From: Moraxellaceae bacterium | GTDB lineage: Bacteria > Pseudomonadota > Gammaproteobacteria > Pseudomonadales > Moraxellaceae | Length of the DNA: 64,000 nt | NCBI GenBank assembly: GCA_029267635.1 | Contig: JAJUIK010000009.1 | Location: forward strand, 1 to 64,000 | Reading direction: 5' to 3' | In this document: piece by piece, positions 1-10,343 of the stretch | How positions within the stretch are numbered: the stretch's first letter is position 1 | Layout of the letters: every line of letters starts with the position of its first letter | Position numbers and translations under genes: made by a program | Notes under the pieces: generated by a model | Database searches by the model: none | Seen by the model: only the letters and a program-made list of their open reading frames with translations | Told to the model about the DNA's origin: nothing

Positions 1-140
1 AAATGGTTATGCCAGGTGACAACGTTGAAATGTCAGTAGAATTGATCCACCCAATCGCAATGGACCCAGGTCTACGTTTTGCGATCCGTGAAGGTGGTCG
101 TACTGTAGGTGCTGGTGTTGTTGCGAAAGTAACTGCATAA
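1..140 (+). CDS. tuf: Elongation factor Tu, C-terminal fragment (partial)
   Basis: This is the last 45 codons of EF-Tu, the GTPase that delivers aminoacyl-tRNA to the ribosome. The gene runs in from the left edge; the first whole codon is at 3 and the stop at 138-140. The residues seen ([19 protein letters not shown], then [17 protein letters not shown]) are the conserved barrel domain III of EF-Tu. A strong hairpin terminator follows directly and no tRNA gene lies downstream. This suits the tuf copy at the end of an str operon (rpsL-rpsG-fusA-tuf), which is an inference because the upstream genes are outside the window. Confidence 0.95.
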
Positions 141-154
141 TCACTTTATAGTGT

Positions 155-186
155 AAAAAAGCGTGCCGCGAGGTGCGCTTTTTTTA
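155..186 (+). terminator. Rho-independent terminator of tuf
   Basis: The hairpin AAAAAAGCGTGCC / GGTGCGCTTTTTT has a GCGA loop, 13 pairs including two G-U, and ends in a T run about 15 bases after the tuf stop. Confidence 0.85.
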
Positions 187-320
187 TGCCTGAGATTTTT
201 TCTTTTATGATGATTTTTAAAATAAGCTATGTTCACCAAGGTGACTGAATCATTTAAAGGATTAAAAAGACCTTCATTACAAAAACTGTTTTTTTAACTC
301 GATTTTTTATCCAGAGTTTT

Positions 321-326
321 TATAAT
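321..326 (+). promoter_or_regulatory. Candidate -10 box upstream of rimI
   Basis: A consensus TATAAT lies 35 bases before the rimI start in A+T-rich DNA downstream of the tuf terminator. No -35 hexamer at good spacing is visible, so this is only a candidate. The remaining 186-320 shows no gene. Confidence 0.3.
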
Positions 327-360
327 GCCTGCTCCTCAAGCTGCGAAATGATGAACGAAG

Positions 361-822
361 ATGATTCGTTTGATGCAAAAATCTGATTTAACCGCTGTAG
401 CCACAATTGAAACGCAGGTGCAAAGCCATCCGTGGAACCTCAAGCAATTCGAGGAATCTCTAAATAATTATTACTGCACCGTGTTGCAACAAGCAGACAA
501 GGTGGTGGGCTTTTGTATTTTGCAACCGGTTCTGGATGAAGCGAATCTTTTATTGATGGCGATTGATCCACTGTATCAAGGAAAAGGGCTGGGCTATCAA
601 TTATTGGATGCATCGATCCAGCAACTTGCTAATCAGCCAGTACAGATTTTTCTGGAAGTACGGGAAAGCAATACCGCTGCGATCGCCTTGTATGAAAAAA
701 TTGGTTTTCACCAGATTGATTTAAGAAAAAATTATTATCCGAATCCCGATGGTAGCCGCGAACATGCAATTATTATGGTGAAGAGCTGCACTGAGGATTT
801 TGCCCAGCTCTTCCGTGAGTAG
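361..822 (+). CDS. rimI: Ribosomal protein S18 alanine N-acetyltransferase
   Basis: This is a GNAT-fold N-acetyltransferase of 153 residues, the usual RimI length, which acetylates the N-terminal alanine of ribosomal protein S18 using acetyl-CoA. The acetyl-CoA binding loop QGKGLG is seen near residue 75. The RimI signature follows: FLEVRESNTAAIALYEKIGF, then RKNYYPNPDG with the tyrosines expected near the active site. The start at 361 follows a weak GAAG. The next gene is convergent and ends 11 bases away. Confidence 0.92.
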   Translation: MIRLMQKSDLTAVATIETQVQSHPWNLKQFEESLNNYYCTVLQQADKVVGFCILQPVLDEANLLLMAIDPLYQGKGLGYQLLDASIQQLANQPVQIFLEVRESNTAAIALYEKIGFHQIDLRKNYYPNPDGSREHAIIMVKSCTEDFAQLFRE

Positions 823-833
823 AGGATTGTTTA

Positions 834-1649
834 TTATTTAATAATGGTATTGTTCCATCCTGAAGGCAGGGTGGACATTAAAGATTGTCCGAGGTGTTGA
901 ATTTCTTCTGCTTTCAAGTCGCGACTCAAGCGACGCCACTGGCCATCAAGTAAAATTTCCAGTGGAAGGTACTGTGATTTGTAATTCATCTTGTTGGAAT
1001 GGGGCACCCAATAGCCCAGATAGACAAAGTCCAAGCCTTTGTTGCGTGCATATTCGATTTGTTTCAGAATTGCAAATACACCTAATGAGCGGCGACTTTC
1101 ATCCGGATCAAAAAAGGTATATACGGCAGATAGACCATCATCCATCAGGTCACAGGTGGAAACACTGATCAGGCAGTCATCTTTCCAGAGTTCGAGAAAG
1201 AAACTTTCGGTACAGCTGTTGACCAGAAATTTTTCAAATTGATCCTGACTGGCCGGGAACATGTCGCCATCAGCATGACGTTCATTAATATAACGTTCAT
1301 ACAAGGCATAATGTGTGGCATTCGCTTGATTACTCGGAATGATATTGATGCGCAGATCCTGGTTGCGTTTCCAGGCTTTTTTCTGCGTACTGTTCATGAA
1401 AAAATCTTGCACCGGAACGCGGCAGGACAGGCATTGCCGGCACAAATGACATTCTGGACGATAGACAAAATCGCCACTACGGCGGAAACCAATCCGCGAC
1501 AATTCGGACAGTGTCACGACATCAATGCGATGTGCCGGGTCTAAAAACACCATCCGTGCCGATTTTTTTTCCAGATAGCTGCAGTCATGCGGTGGCGTAA
1601 TATAATACTGTAAGTCATTCAGTGGGGACTTAGGATGATAAGAGTTCAT
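834..1649 (-). CDS. bpt: Leucyltransferase of the bacterial N-end rule (Bpt/ATE family)
   Basis: This protein transfers leucine from Leu-tRNA to proteins with N-terminal Asp or Glu, marking them for ClpS/ClpAP. The 271-residue chain shows the ATE N-terminal cysteine cluster (ECHLCRQCLSCRVPV, about residues 66-80) and the C-terminal domain with FLELW and VYTFFDPDESRRSLG. The family is homologous to eukaryotic arginyltransferase, but the bacterial form with this architecture uses leucine; that is family knowledge. The start is preceded by GAGGGACC. It lies 21 bases after aat, so the two N-end-rule transferases form one operon. Confidence 0.93.
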   Translation of the reverse strand: MNSYHPKSPLNDLQYYITPPHDCSYLEKKSARMVFLDPAHRIDVVTLSELSRIGFRRSGDFVYRPECHLCRQCLSCRVPVQDFFMNSTQKKAWKRNQDLRINIIPSNQANATHYALYERYINERHADGDMFPASQDQFEKFLVNSCTESFFLELWKDDCLISVSTCDLMDDGLSAVYTFFDPDESRRSLGVFAILKQIEYARNKGLDFVYLGYWVPHSNKMNYKSQYLPLEILLDGQWRRLSRDLKAEEIQHLGQSLMSTLPSGWNNTIIK

Positions 1650-1670
1650 AATAAAGGTCCCTCTTTATTG

Positions 1671-2402
1671 TCATTCGGTGAGTTTTGCAGTTTCTGCTAT
1701 TGTTTTACTTGAAAATACACCTTCTTGGTATTTTTTCCAATCGAGAGGCGGCTGATTAATTACATCTTGTAACGATTTTAGATAGGCTTGGCGAGAAAGT
1801 GTACGGGCACCTAAACTGAGCAAGTGATCGTTGACCAGTTGGCAGTCAATCCAGCTTAAATTTTGTTCCTGTCCAATCAGCATGAGCGTATAAAACGCCA
1901 TTTTGGATACATCGGTGCGCTGGCTAAACATCGATTCGCCAAAGCATCCTCGGCCAATACTCACACCATAGAGTCCACCCACCAGCTGCTGTTGCTCCCA
2001 GACCTCAATACTGTAGCCATATCCAGCAGCAAAGAGCTGGCAATAGCCCTGAATAATCTGTTCACTAATCCAGGTTTCATTGGCATAACTGCGTGGCAGG
2101 GCGCAGTTGCGCATCACTTGTTCAAAGGCCTGATTCACCGTAATCCGATAATCCCACTTTTTCATATTGCGCAGTAAGGATTTACTGGGGTGATAATCCT
2201 GCGGGTAAATGATGCAGCGGGGTTCCGGAGACCACCAGCAAATCGGTTCATCTTCATTGAACCAAGGGAACAGGCCATGGGTATAGGCTTCAAACAAGGT
2301 CGAAGGGGAGAGGTCGGCACCAATACAAATCAGTCCCTGGCCTTCTGGATCTGACTCAATCGGATCAGGAAAGACATATTGTGAAGGAGATAAAAGCTGC
2401 AT
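1671..2402 (-). CDS. aat: Leucyl/phenylalanyl-tRNA--protein transferase
   Basis: Aat adds Leu or Phe to proteins with N-terminal Lys or Arg, the primary branch of the bacterial N-end rule. The chain of 243 residues is typical. Signature stretches are seen: [47 protein letters not shown], and later [19 protein letters not shown]. It is the first gene of an aat-bpt pair read leftward. Confidence 0.95.
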   Translation of the reverse strand: MQLLSPSQYVFPDPIESDPEGQGLICIGADLSPSTLFEAYTHGLFPWFNEDEPICWWSPEPRCIIYPQDYHPSKSLLRNMKKWDYRITVNQAFEQVMRNCALPRSYANETWISEQIIQGYCQLFAAGYGYSIEVWEQQQLVGGLYGVSIGRGCFGESMFSQRTDVSKMAFYTLMLIGQEQNLSWIDCQLVNDHLLSLGARTLSRQAYLKSLQDVINQPPLDWKKYQEGVFSSKTIAETAKLTE

Positions 2403-2478
2403 GGATCAGTCCGAGCGTTAAAAGCTAAACGAAGTCTGCTTATCTTAAAACAAGCAGGGAAAAATCCAAATGCACATA

Positions 2479-2507
2479 AAAAAACCGCCAGATTGACGGT
2501 TTTTTAT
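2479..2507 (-). terminator. Terminator after trxB
   Basis: Read on the minus strand, the hairpin AAAAAACCGTCA / GGCGGTTTTTTT (short loop, one mismatch) ends in a T run 20 bases past the trxB stop. It separates trxB from aat-bpt. Confidence 0.7.
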
Positions 2508-2527
2508 TTGGGAAAATGATTAGTCCA

Positions 2528-3496
<969 letters not shown>

Positions 3497-3729
3497 TTAT
3501 ATAAAAATTAACAAAATTATACGGGAAACTTGTGCTGATTGCTGCGAGATCAATGTCGATATTATTGATCAAGCAAATAGATTTGAGCTATATAGAAAAG
3601 TAACAACTCAACCCAACAATCGTGCATCTTTTTGTAAAGAACAGGTGCATAATATAAAGATTTATTCTTTGAAGATAGCGATTCGCTACAATAAAAGAAC
3701 ATGATGAATCATTGCTTACAGGACAGTAT

Positions 3730-6700
3730 ATGACTGCGGTGTCGAGTGTGTATGCACAGCGCTTATTGGTGACATTATTCTTGGTTTCATTTGGTATTTA
3801 TCTGTTTCTGGCCACAGTCACTTATACCCCTTTTGATCCGGGATGGATGCATATTTCCAGTGATACCCAGCAGGTTTCCAATGCGAGTGGCGTTGCGGGA
3901 GCCTGGATTGCTGACCTGTTATTTGGCTTTCTGGGCTGGGCCAGTTTATTGATCCCCTTGTACTTTTTTCTGGAAGCAATTCAGGTGTGGTGGCCGCGCA
4001 GTTTTCTCAATCGTCCTTTCCGTTATGCGGCGCAATTTTTTATTATTTTGGCGACGTCCAGTTTGCTTTATCTGCACTGGAATGTGCCGGCAGATACACT
4101 AGACAATGCCGCAGGCGGGATTATTGGCTATGAGTTGGGGCAAAGCCTATCGCAATTATTGACCATTTATGGTGCAACGTTCTTTTTATTGACTTTCTGG
4201 ATTTTATTGCTAACACTCGCCTTTGGGATTCAATGGAATAAGACCTGGGCAACTTTGCAGGCCACACCGGCTTATCTGCAGGACTTATTCTATAAAAATG
4301 TACCGGAAAGCGAATCTGCTTTTGACCGCACAGAAATGCCAGTCAAAAAAGTTGCGGCTGTTAAGCCTGTCGCTCCTGTAGCCAGTGTGGCAGAGCCGAT
4401 CCAGGAACATCATGAAATCAAAACCTCATCCTTCGTACACGATACTGCTGCAGCACGTCTGTTCGATGAAATGGTGCAAAAAGAACAACAGGCTGAGCTT
4501 GAGAGTATGCCAGCACAAGAGTTAATTTTTGATGCTGACGATGAAGAAGAATTTGAGCGTACCTTAAAGAAAGCCCATCAGCTCGAACAGGAAAGTCAGC
4601 GTATTGTTGCGACAGGTGAAGTCTGGCGTGCCTTGCAGAATCATGATGATCCGAAAAATGAAATTGAGGCCTTGCTGAAAGCAGCAGATGATGATCATGT
4701 ACAGTCATCCACTCAGCATTTTGCGGCCAGCAATGAGCAGGTGAAGTTAAAAGAACAATCTAATTCTTACGTACAAACCGAATATCAAAAACCGCAGTCC
4801 ACAGCTGATTCAGGGCTGGACTGGAATGATGACGAAATTTTTGATGAGTTACTGGCCGCAGTACCGAATAGCAAATCAGCACCGGATTTACATGTGCCGT
4901 TTCAGGCTGCTGCCGTATCCGTTGTGGAAAGTGCACCCGCAGCGGTTGTTGCGGTATCAGGATCATTAGATTCTGCAACCTTGGTATCTACTACAGGATC
5001 AACCTTACAGTCGACCATCCGTTCCCATCTGGATACTGAATTGGATGATCTGGAAGATTTATTGATAGAGGAAGATGAAAAGGTAAAACCGGCTGTATCC
5101 GCCTTGGAACGAAACGATTGGGCTGAGCTGGATGAAACAGCACTAAGCCGAGATTTTGCTGAAACTGAGAACCTCACTGTCACTGAACAAAAAACGTTAT
5201 CCAAAGAAGAATTTGTAGAAGCCTGGCAAGAAACTGCCGGCAAACCAGAAATAGATACATTCTCTGAACTGGAAGATGAGTTCGATTTTGATGCACCGTT
5301 GACCGATGCAGCAGGTCGTCCGTTATCTCGTGCCATGCAGGTGGCACAGAAGCGCCGAGATCTGCCAACCTTACCCGGACTGGAATTGCTGGATGAAGTC
5401 GACCCAAACAAAAAGGTCAATTTCACTGCTGAACAATTGGCTCGGTTGTCCGAATTGCTGGAAATCAAGCTCCAGGAATTCAACGTCAAAGCCAAAGTGA
5501 TTGAGGCTCAACCGGGTCCGGTAGTGACGCGCTTTGAGCTGGATCTGGCACCGGGGGTGAAAGCCTCGAAAGTCACCAACATTTCCCGTGACTTGGCGCG
5601 TTCTATGTCGATGGCCTCGGTTCGTGTGGTCGAGGTGATTCCGGGTAAACCGTATATCGGTATCGAGGTGCCGAATAGTAGCCGCGAAATGGTTCGTTTG
5701 ATTGAACTGGTTCGAACGCCAAAATTTGAGGATCCAGAGGGTATTCTTTCCATGGCCATGGGTAAGGATATTTCCGGTAATCCGGTGATTACCGAATTGG
5801 GTAAAGCACCCCACATGCTGGTCGCAGGCACCACCGGTTCGGGTAAGTCGGTGGCGGTGAACTCCATGATTTTATCCATGTTGCTTAAATACACACCGGA
5901 CCAGTTACGTTTAATCCTGATTGACCCGAAACAGCTGGAACTGGCCAACTATAACGATATTCCACATTTGCTCACGCCTGTGGTTACGGACATGAAAGAT
6001 GCCGTGAGTGCCTTGAACTGGTGTGTCAATGAAATGGAACGTCGTTATAAGCTGATGTCTTTCCTGAAAATTCGTAAAATCAGCGACTATAACCGTAAAG
6101 TGGAAGAGGCGATTGCCAATGGTGAAGATCTGATTGATCCAACTTGGAAACCGAGTGATTCGGCGACTCAGGAACGTGCACCACGCTTAACGCCATTACC
6201 GTCGATTGTGATTGTGGCGGATGAGTTTGCCGATATGATCATGCAGGTGGGTAAAAAGGCGGAAGAAATGATTACCCGTCTGGCACAGAAATCACGTGCT
6301 GCCGGTATTCACCTGTTACTGGCCACCCAGCGTCCATCGGTGGATGTGATCACAGGGTTGATCAAGGCCAATATTCCGACCCGTGTGGCCTTACGCGTGA
6401 ACTCAAAAATTGACTCGCGTACAATTTTGGATGCTGGCGGTGCAGAAGATTTGCTCGGTCATGGTGATATGCTGTTTCTCGGACCGGGCAAGATTGAGCC
6501 GGAACGTGTGCATGGCGCTTTTATTGCCGATGATGAAGTGAACCGGATCTGTGATGCCTGGCGTGAACGGGCCAGCCCAAATTATGTTGATGAAATTCTG
6601 ACGCCATTTGATGAAGAGCCGACTTCACGTGGTTTTGAAGAGGGTGATGGCGGCTCTGAACGCGATATGCTGTATGAGCAGTGCGTAGCCTTTGTTCTGG

Positions 6701-6843
6701 AAACCCGTAAAGCTTCGACATCTTCGCTGCAGCGTAAATTTAGTCTGGGTTATAACCGCGCCGCCCGAATCATTGATCAGATGGAAGAAAATGGCATCGT
6801 CAGCTCGATGGGAGCCAATGGTAAGCGGGAAATTCTGGTTTAA
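3730..6843 (+). CDS. ftsK: DNA translocase FtsK
   Basis: FtsK is anchored at the division septum and pumps DNA to complete chromosome segregation and dimer resolution with XerCD. The first 170 or so residues hold four or more membrane segments, followed by a long acidic, low-complexity linker. The motor has Walker A GTTGSGKS near residue 700 and Walker B IVIVADEFADM near 827. The C-terminal winged-helix gamma domain (YEQCVAFVLETRKASTSSLQRKF) would read KOPS sites. I start at ATG 3730 (1037 residues) after AGGAC rather than the in-frame TTG at 3712. A candidate -10 TACAAT lies near 3690. Confidence 0.95.
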   Translation: MTAVSSVYAQRLLVTLFLVSFGIYLFLATVTYTPFDPGWMHISSDTQQVSNASGVAGAWIADLLFGFLGWASLLIPLYFFLEAIQVWWPRSFLNRPFRYAAQFFIILATSSLLYLHWNVPADTLDNAAGGIIGYELGQSLSQLLTIYGATFFLLTFWILLLTLAFGIQWNKTWATLQATPAYLQDLFYKNVPESESAFDRTEMPVKKVAAVKPVAPVASVAEPIQEHHEIKTSSFVHDTAAARLFDEMVQKEQQAELESMPAQELIFDADDEEEFERTLKKAHQLEQESQRIVATGEVWRALQNHDDPKNEIEALLKAADDDHVQSSTQHFAASNEQVKLKEQSNSYVQTEYQKPQSTADSGLDWNDDEIFDELLAAVPNSKSAPDLHVPFQAAAVSVVESAPAAVVAVSGSLDSATLVSTTGSTLQSTIRSHLDTELDDLEDLLIEEDEKVKPAVSALERNDWAELDETALSRDFAETENLTVTEQKTLSKEEFVEAWQETAGKPEIDTFSELEDEFDFDAPLTDAAGRPLSRAMQVAQKRRDLPTLPGLELLDEVDPNKKVNFTAEQLARLSELLEIKLQEFNVKAKVIEAQPGPVVTRFELDLAPGVKASKVTNISRDLARSMSMASVRVVEVIPGKPYIGIEVPNSSREMVRLIELVRTPKFEDPEGILSMAMGKDISGNPVITELGKAPHMLVAGTTGSGKSVAVNSMILSMLLKYTPDQLRLILIDPKQLELANYNDIPHLLTPVVTDMKDAVSALNWCVNEMERRYKLMSFLKIRKISDYNRKVEEAIANGEDLIDPTWKPSDSATQERAPRLTPLPSIVIVADEFADMIMQVGKKAEEMITRLAQKSRAAGIHLLLATQRPSVDVITGLIKANIPTRVALRVNSKIDSRTILDAGGAEDLLGHGDMLFLGPGKIEPERVHGAFIADDEVNRICDAWRERASPNYVDEILTPFDEEPTSRGFEEGDGGSERDMLYEQCVAFVLETRKASTSSLQRKFSLGYNRAARIIDQMEENGIVSSMGANGKREILV

Positions 6844-6852
6844 TCACAAACA

Positions 6853-6878
6853 AAAAAGCCTGCATCAGCAGGCTTTTT
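6853..6878. terminator. Bidirectional terminator between ftsK and the PA4642-like gene
   Basis: The perfect stem AAAAAGCCTGC / GCAGGCTTTTT with loop ATCA sits between two convergent genes and has T runs on both strands. Confidence 0.85.
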
Positions 6879-6891
6879 AAATTCTAGAGGA

Positions 6892-7179
6892 TTAAGCAAA
6901 CTTGGCCAACACTTCGAGGAAAGGCGCACTTTGACGGGGATATTCCGCAATAATGTCATGAATACGCTGGCCTTGTGGATTGGTCGCATTGACATCGCGG
7001 CCATCTGCAACAAACTTGTTCAACAGGCGCTCATAGTCACTTGGGCGCATATGTTTGAAAGCATGGTAAAGTACGTGAAAATCGCCATTCACGCCTTCAG
7101 GAGGAAGTTGGTTGAGGTAGGCAAAAACACGCTCATCGGACCATTCTTCATTGAAAGTTGCTGGCTGTGATAATGCCAT
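6892..7179 (-). CDS. Small conserved protein, PA4642-like
   Basis: This 95-residue soluble acidic protein begins MALSQPATFNEEWSDERVF. It resembles the PA4642 family of short gammaproteobacterial proteins of unknown function (GDFHVLYHAFKHMRPSDYERLL, then GRDVNATNPQGQ). GAGGAGATTGTT precedes the ATG. It follows minE but is separated from it by a strong terminator. I know no function for it. Confidence 0.7.
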   Translation of the reverse strand: MALSQPATFNEEWSDERVFAYLNQLPPEGVNGDFHVLYHAFKHMRPSDYERLLNKFVADGRDVNATNPQGQRIHDIIAEYPRQSAPFLEVLAKFA

Positions 7180-7213
7180 AACAATCTCCTCGGTTAAAAA
7201 TTCAAGAATAAAA

Positions 7214-7243
7214 AAGGCAAAATAACTGGCGTTATTTTGCCTT
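7214..7243 (-). terminator. Terminator of the minCDE operon
   Basis: The perfect 13-bp stem AAGGCAAAATAAC / GTTATTTTGCCTT with loop TGGC is followed on the minus strand by TTTTTATTC, about 30 bases past the minE stop. Confidence 0.9.
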
Positions 7244-7275
7244 GATTCAATCTGCTTGACTAATCAGTAATGAGA

Positions 7276-7548
7276 TTAACGTTCTTCAGGCAAATTGATA
7301 TTCATTTCCAGCATTTCAATGTTGGCTTCTGAACGTACCTGCATCTGAATATGCTGCTCATCGACACCACGCACATAGCGGTTGACCACCTGCATGATTT
7401 CTTTCTTCATTTGGTCAATTTTGTCTTGACTTAAACGTTTACCCAACCCCTGTTCAGAGGCGACGATGACTTTTAAGCGGTCTTTGGCGGTTTTGGCACT
7501 TGAAGGCTTGTCATCCGCATTAAAGAGTTTACTCCAGAATCCTGCCAT
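7276..7548 (-). CDS. minE: Cell division topological specificity factor MinE
   Basis: MinE drives MinD off the membrane at mid-cell, so that MinCD oscillates and blocks FtsZ only at the poles. The start is ATG 7548 (MAGFWSKLF, 90 residues), one base after the minD stop and behind GGAGCG; the upstream in-frame extension MERD overlaps minD and lacks support. The N-terminal amphipathic helix AGFWSKLFN and the MinD-binding region with KDRLKVIVASEQ are visible. Confidence 0.95.
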   Translation of the reverse strand: MAGFWSKLFNADDKPSSAKTAKDRLKVIVASEQGLGKRLSQDKIDQMKKEIMQVVNRYVRGVDEQHIQMQVRSEANIEMLEMNINLPEER

Positions 7549-7549
7549 A

Positions 7550-8362
7550 TCACGCTCCAAATAATCGTGCTAACCAACCTTTCGGTTTCACGGTAATGTG
7601 TCGATAAGGACGTTCTTCACCTAAGAAACGGGCAACCAAGTCATCATACGCCTGACCTGCACTGGCTTCTGGATAGAGAATGACCGGCTTACCTTCGTTC
7701 GACGCTTGCAGTACGCTTGGGCACTCTGGAATGACCCCGAGGGTTGGCACACGCAAGATATCTTTGGAGATGTCATCGATGCTGAGCATTTCTTGACGGT
7801 CCGCACGTTCCGGGTTGTAACGGGTAATGCACAGATGCTTGCGTACACGTCCTTCGTTTTGTTCTACTTTTTTGGTCTTGCTGTCGAGCATGCCAATGAT
7901 ACGATCCGAGTCACGCACGGATGAAATTTCCGGGTTGGTCACAATAATCGCTTCATCTGCATGGTACATGGCCAAGATCGCGCCACGTTCAATACCGGCA
8001 GGAGAGTCACAAATAATATAGTCAAATTCTTGGGAAAGTTCATCAATTACACGTGCGACACCTTCATCGGTCAGGGCATCTTTATCACGTGTTTGGGAGG
8101 CAGGTAAAATATATAAATTTTCAATATCTTTATCGCGAATCAGCGCTTGTTGTAATCGTGCTTCGTTATTAATTACATTGACAAAATCATAAACCACGCG
8201 GCGTTCACAACCCATGATCAAATCAAGGTTACGCAAGCCCACGTCAAAATCGATCACAACAGTCTTATGACCGCGAAGGGCCAAGCCTGTTGCAAAAGAT
8301 GCACTTGTTGTAGTTTTACCCACACCACCTTTGCCTGATGTTACGACAACAATTTTGGCCAC
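7550..8362 (-). CDS. minD: Septum site-determining ATPase MinD
   Basis: MinD is a deviant Walker ATPase that binds the membrane and recruits MinC. The P-loop GKGGVGKTTTSASF is near residues 10-23 and the C-terminal amphipathic membrane-targeting helix GWLARLFGA closes the chain. I prefer GTG 8362 as start (VAKIVVVTSGKGG, 270 residues) because AGGAG lies eight bases upstream and the family begins at this point. The eight extra residues from ATG 8386 have no family counterpart and would cover the ribosome binding site. Confidence 0.95.
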   Translation of the reverse strand: MAKIVVVTSGKGGVGKTTTSASFATGLALRGHKTVVIDFDVGLRNLDLIMGCERRVVYDFVNVINNEARLQQALIRDKDIENLYILPASQTRDKDALTDEGVARVIDELSQEFDYIICDSPAGIERGAILAMYHADEAIIVTNPEISSVRDSDRIIGMLDSKTKKVEQNEGRVRKHLCITRYNPERADRQEMLSIDDISKDILRVPTLGVIPECPSVLQASNEGKPVILYPEASAGQAYDDLVARFLGEERPYRHITVKPKGWLARLFGA

Positions 8363-8427
8363 CGAATCCACTCCTGTTATGGTCATTTGCCCTGATGTTC
8401 GGGCTGTTATGGTGTTTAATTGATACC

Positions 8428-9138
8428 TTAAATTTCCAATGCTTCAAATTCAAGCTCTTGCTGATCATTCAAGTAAATATGTACAGGTTTTTTGCTGACA
8501 TGCTGCGGAATATCATCTGCAACGCAATAGGTTCCTGCAATAGATACGAGCTCTGCTTCTAGGGAATGGCAGAAAATACGTGCTGCGCTATTACCGCCGG
8601 CGCCGGCAATGACTCTACCACGAACACTGCCATAAATATGGATATTTCCAGAAGCGATTACTTCTGAACCGCTGTTAATGCCTGCGTTCACGATAATATC
8701 GCCGTGGTCTTGTACCAGACATTGTCCGGTACGCAAAATCTCATTGTGATACGCAGTAATATGACGGATGGCTCTGGCCGGCTTCGCGGTTACTTCTTCT
8801 GTTGCTGCTTCGACAGGCGTTTCTACCACCTGTTCTTTGGTCGGTTTAATGCGTTGTAATGGACGGTCTGCAGCTAATACTGGAAACTGAATGGCACGCG
8901 CCTGATCGCCCAGCAGGCCATCAATCACGGCCATCGGTTGCACGTCCAGGCTGATCAGCAGTTGAATCAAGGCAATCAGCTCCTGTTCGACCGTACTGTC
9001 TAAAATAACCAAGGCTCCCTGATAAGCAGTTTCATTGAGCATGCTGGTAAGTTGCTGGCGGATGGCCTCATGATCATTGGTATCAAAGGTTAATCGGGTG
9101 AAATTAACCATTCTCCCGGTAATCCGTATGTCAGCCAT
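8428..9138 (-). CDS. minC: Septum site-determining protein MinC
   Basis: MinC inhibits FtsZ polymerisation at the poles together with MinD. The 236-residue chain has the N-terminal FtsZ-interacting domain (to about 110), a linker rich in Ala, Thr and Glu, and the C-terminal beta-helix with the conserved [19 protein letters not shown] and [18 protein letters not shown]. It is the first gene of minCDE and lies 65 bases ahead of minD. Confidence 0.95.
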   Translation of the reverse strand: MADIRITGRMVNFTRLTFDTNDHEAIRQQLTSMLNETAYQGALVILDSTVEQELIALIQLLISLDVQPMAVIDGLLGDQARAIQFPVLAADRPLQRIKPTKEQVVETPVEAATEEVTAKPARAIRHITAYHNEILRTGQCLVQDHGDIIVNAGINSGSEVIASGNIHIYGSVRGRVIAGAGGNSAARIFCHSLEAELVSIAGTYCVADDIPQHVSKKPVHIYLNDQQELEFEALEI

Positions 9139-9263
9139 AATGGTTCCTTAAACGCTCCGGACGGAATATAGGATGTGTCGAAGCAATGTTGTAAATAGAG
9201 CAAATCCTAGACCAAATTGCGCCAATTCTCTAGTTGAGTTAACAAATATTTTTCACCAAATGT

Positions 9264-10307
9264 TTATTCTTTCTGTTGGTCGTGTTTTTCTAAAGTTTCT
9301 AGCCACTGCTTGACTTTAATCTGCTTGTGCATCGCATCCAGACTTTCAAAAACGGCCGATTCAACCAGTTGTTCCAGTGCGTCATTATGAATGTTGAGCT
9401 GGCTGGTTTTTTCTGCAATCTGCTGATACATGCGGTTGGGTTGATTTGGTGTACCCTCAGTAAAAGGTTGCATCAGCCCCAAGGTGATATTTTCGCCCAA
9501 ACGCTGACCGATACTTTGAATCTGCTGCTCAATCCGACCTCCTACAATCGGAATTAAACGTAACAGCTGGGTCAATTCGGGGGTGTCTTCAATGGCTTGG
9601 TTGACCACTTGTCCAACATTCTTTGCGATCTGGTTTTGTTGCTGTTGCAGCTCACAGGCCAAAGTTTCCTGCAAGATTTCCGACAGGGCAGTGGCAAACA
9701 GTTGCCGGTGATGATCGACCAGATCATGAATAATCTGTTTATGGGTCGTACTGGTGCTGAGTTCACGCTTGATGCCTTCAAGCACCGTGAGCACAACACG
9801 GCTGGAAAGTTCTTCCAGCAGCAAATGGTAATAAAATTGCACACGTCTGGACACCCATTCCGGCACCACCTGATAGCCCAGTTCATTGAGCCGATAGGCA
9901 ATGACACTGGCACGCAATAAACGTAAAAAGCGCAGTTCTGGCACAATAGCCAGGATTTCATACCAGTGCACAAAAGGGAAAAAGAACCAGCGTGGATGAT
10001 GCTGGCGCAAAATGGCAATCATCCAGCGCAGCACCAACTCCATGATCAGGTAACTGGTAAACCAGGTTTCAGTTTTCACCACCCAAAGATGCAATTCTGC
10101 TTTATAGAACTGCAATATTTCAGGCAAGTGGAAAAAATCAAACAGCCAGCTGCCAAAATCGCTCATCAGCACCGCATTGGTGGCCAGACAAAACAGATTG
10201 ATGATGATCAGTACCATCATGAACATGTCGTAAATTAAAAACAGTTTCCAGGCCCAGGTATCATGACGGATGGGTTGAAAACTGTTTTGAGCTGGCGATT
10301 TTGGCAT
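9264..10307 (-). CDS. Membrane protein with voltage-sensor-like N-terminal half
   Basis: I do not recognise a named gene. The first 170 of 347 residues carry about four hydrophobic segments: FLIYDMFMMVLIIINLFCL, a second after KAELHLW, then SYLIMELVLRWMIAIL. A charged helix, LRFLRLLRASVIAYRL, with regularly spaced arginines looks like an S4 voltage sensor of the ion-transport superfamily. No pore filter (TxGYG type) is seen. The second half is soluble and helical, with Gln-rich and hydrophobic repeats. It lies just upstream of minC on the same strand, 125 bases away. Function unknown. Confidence 0.7.
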   Translation of the reverse strand: MPKSPAQNSFQPIRHDTWAWKLFLIYDMFMMVLIIINLFCLATNAVLMSDFGSWLFDFFHLPEILQFYKAELHLWVVKTETWFTSYLIMELVLRWMIAILRQHHPRWFFFPFVHWYEILAIVPELRFLRLLRASVIAYRLNELGYQVVPEWVSRRVQFYYHLLLEELSSRVVLTVLEGIKRELSTSTTHKQIIHDLVDHHRQLFATALSEILQETLACELQQQQNQIAKNVGQVVNQAIEDTPELTQLLRLIPIVGGRIEQQIQSIGQRLGENITLGLMQPFTEGTPNQPNRMYQQIAEKTSQLNIHNDALEQLVESAVFESLDAMHKQIKVKQWLETLEKHDQQKE

Positions 10308-10343
10308 AGAGGTTCTGAGCGTACAAAATGAGTGGTAAAGGTA

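Noticed and set aside
4418-5948. Minus-strand open frames inside ftsK
   Set aside because: They overlap the well-supported ftsK frame and show no motifs or ribosome sites.
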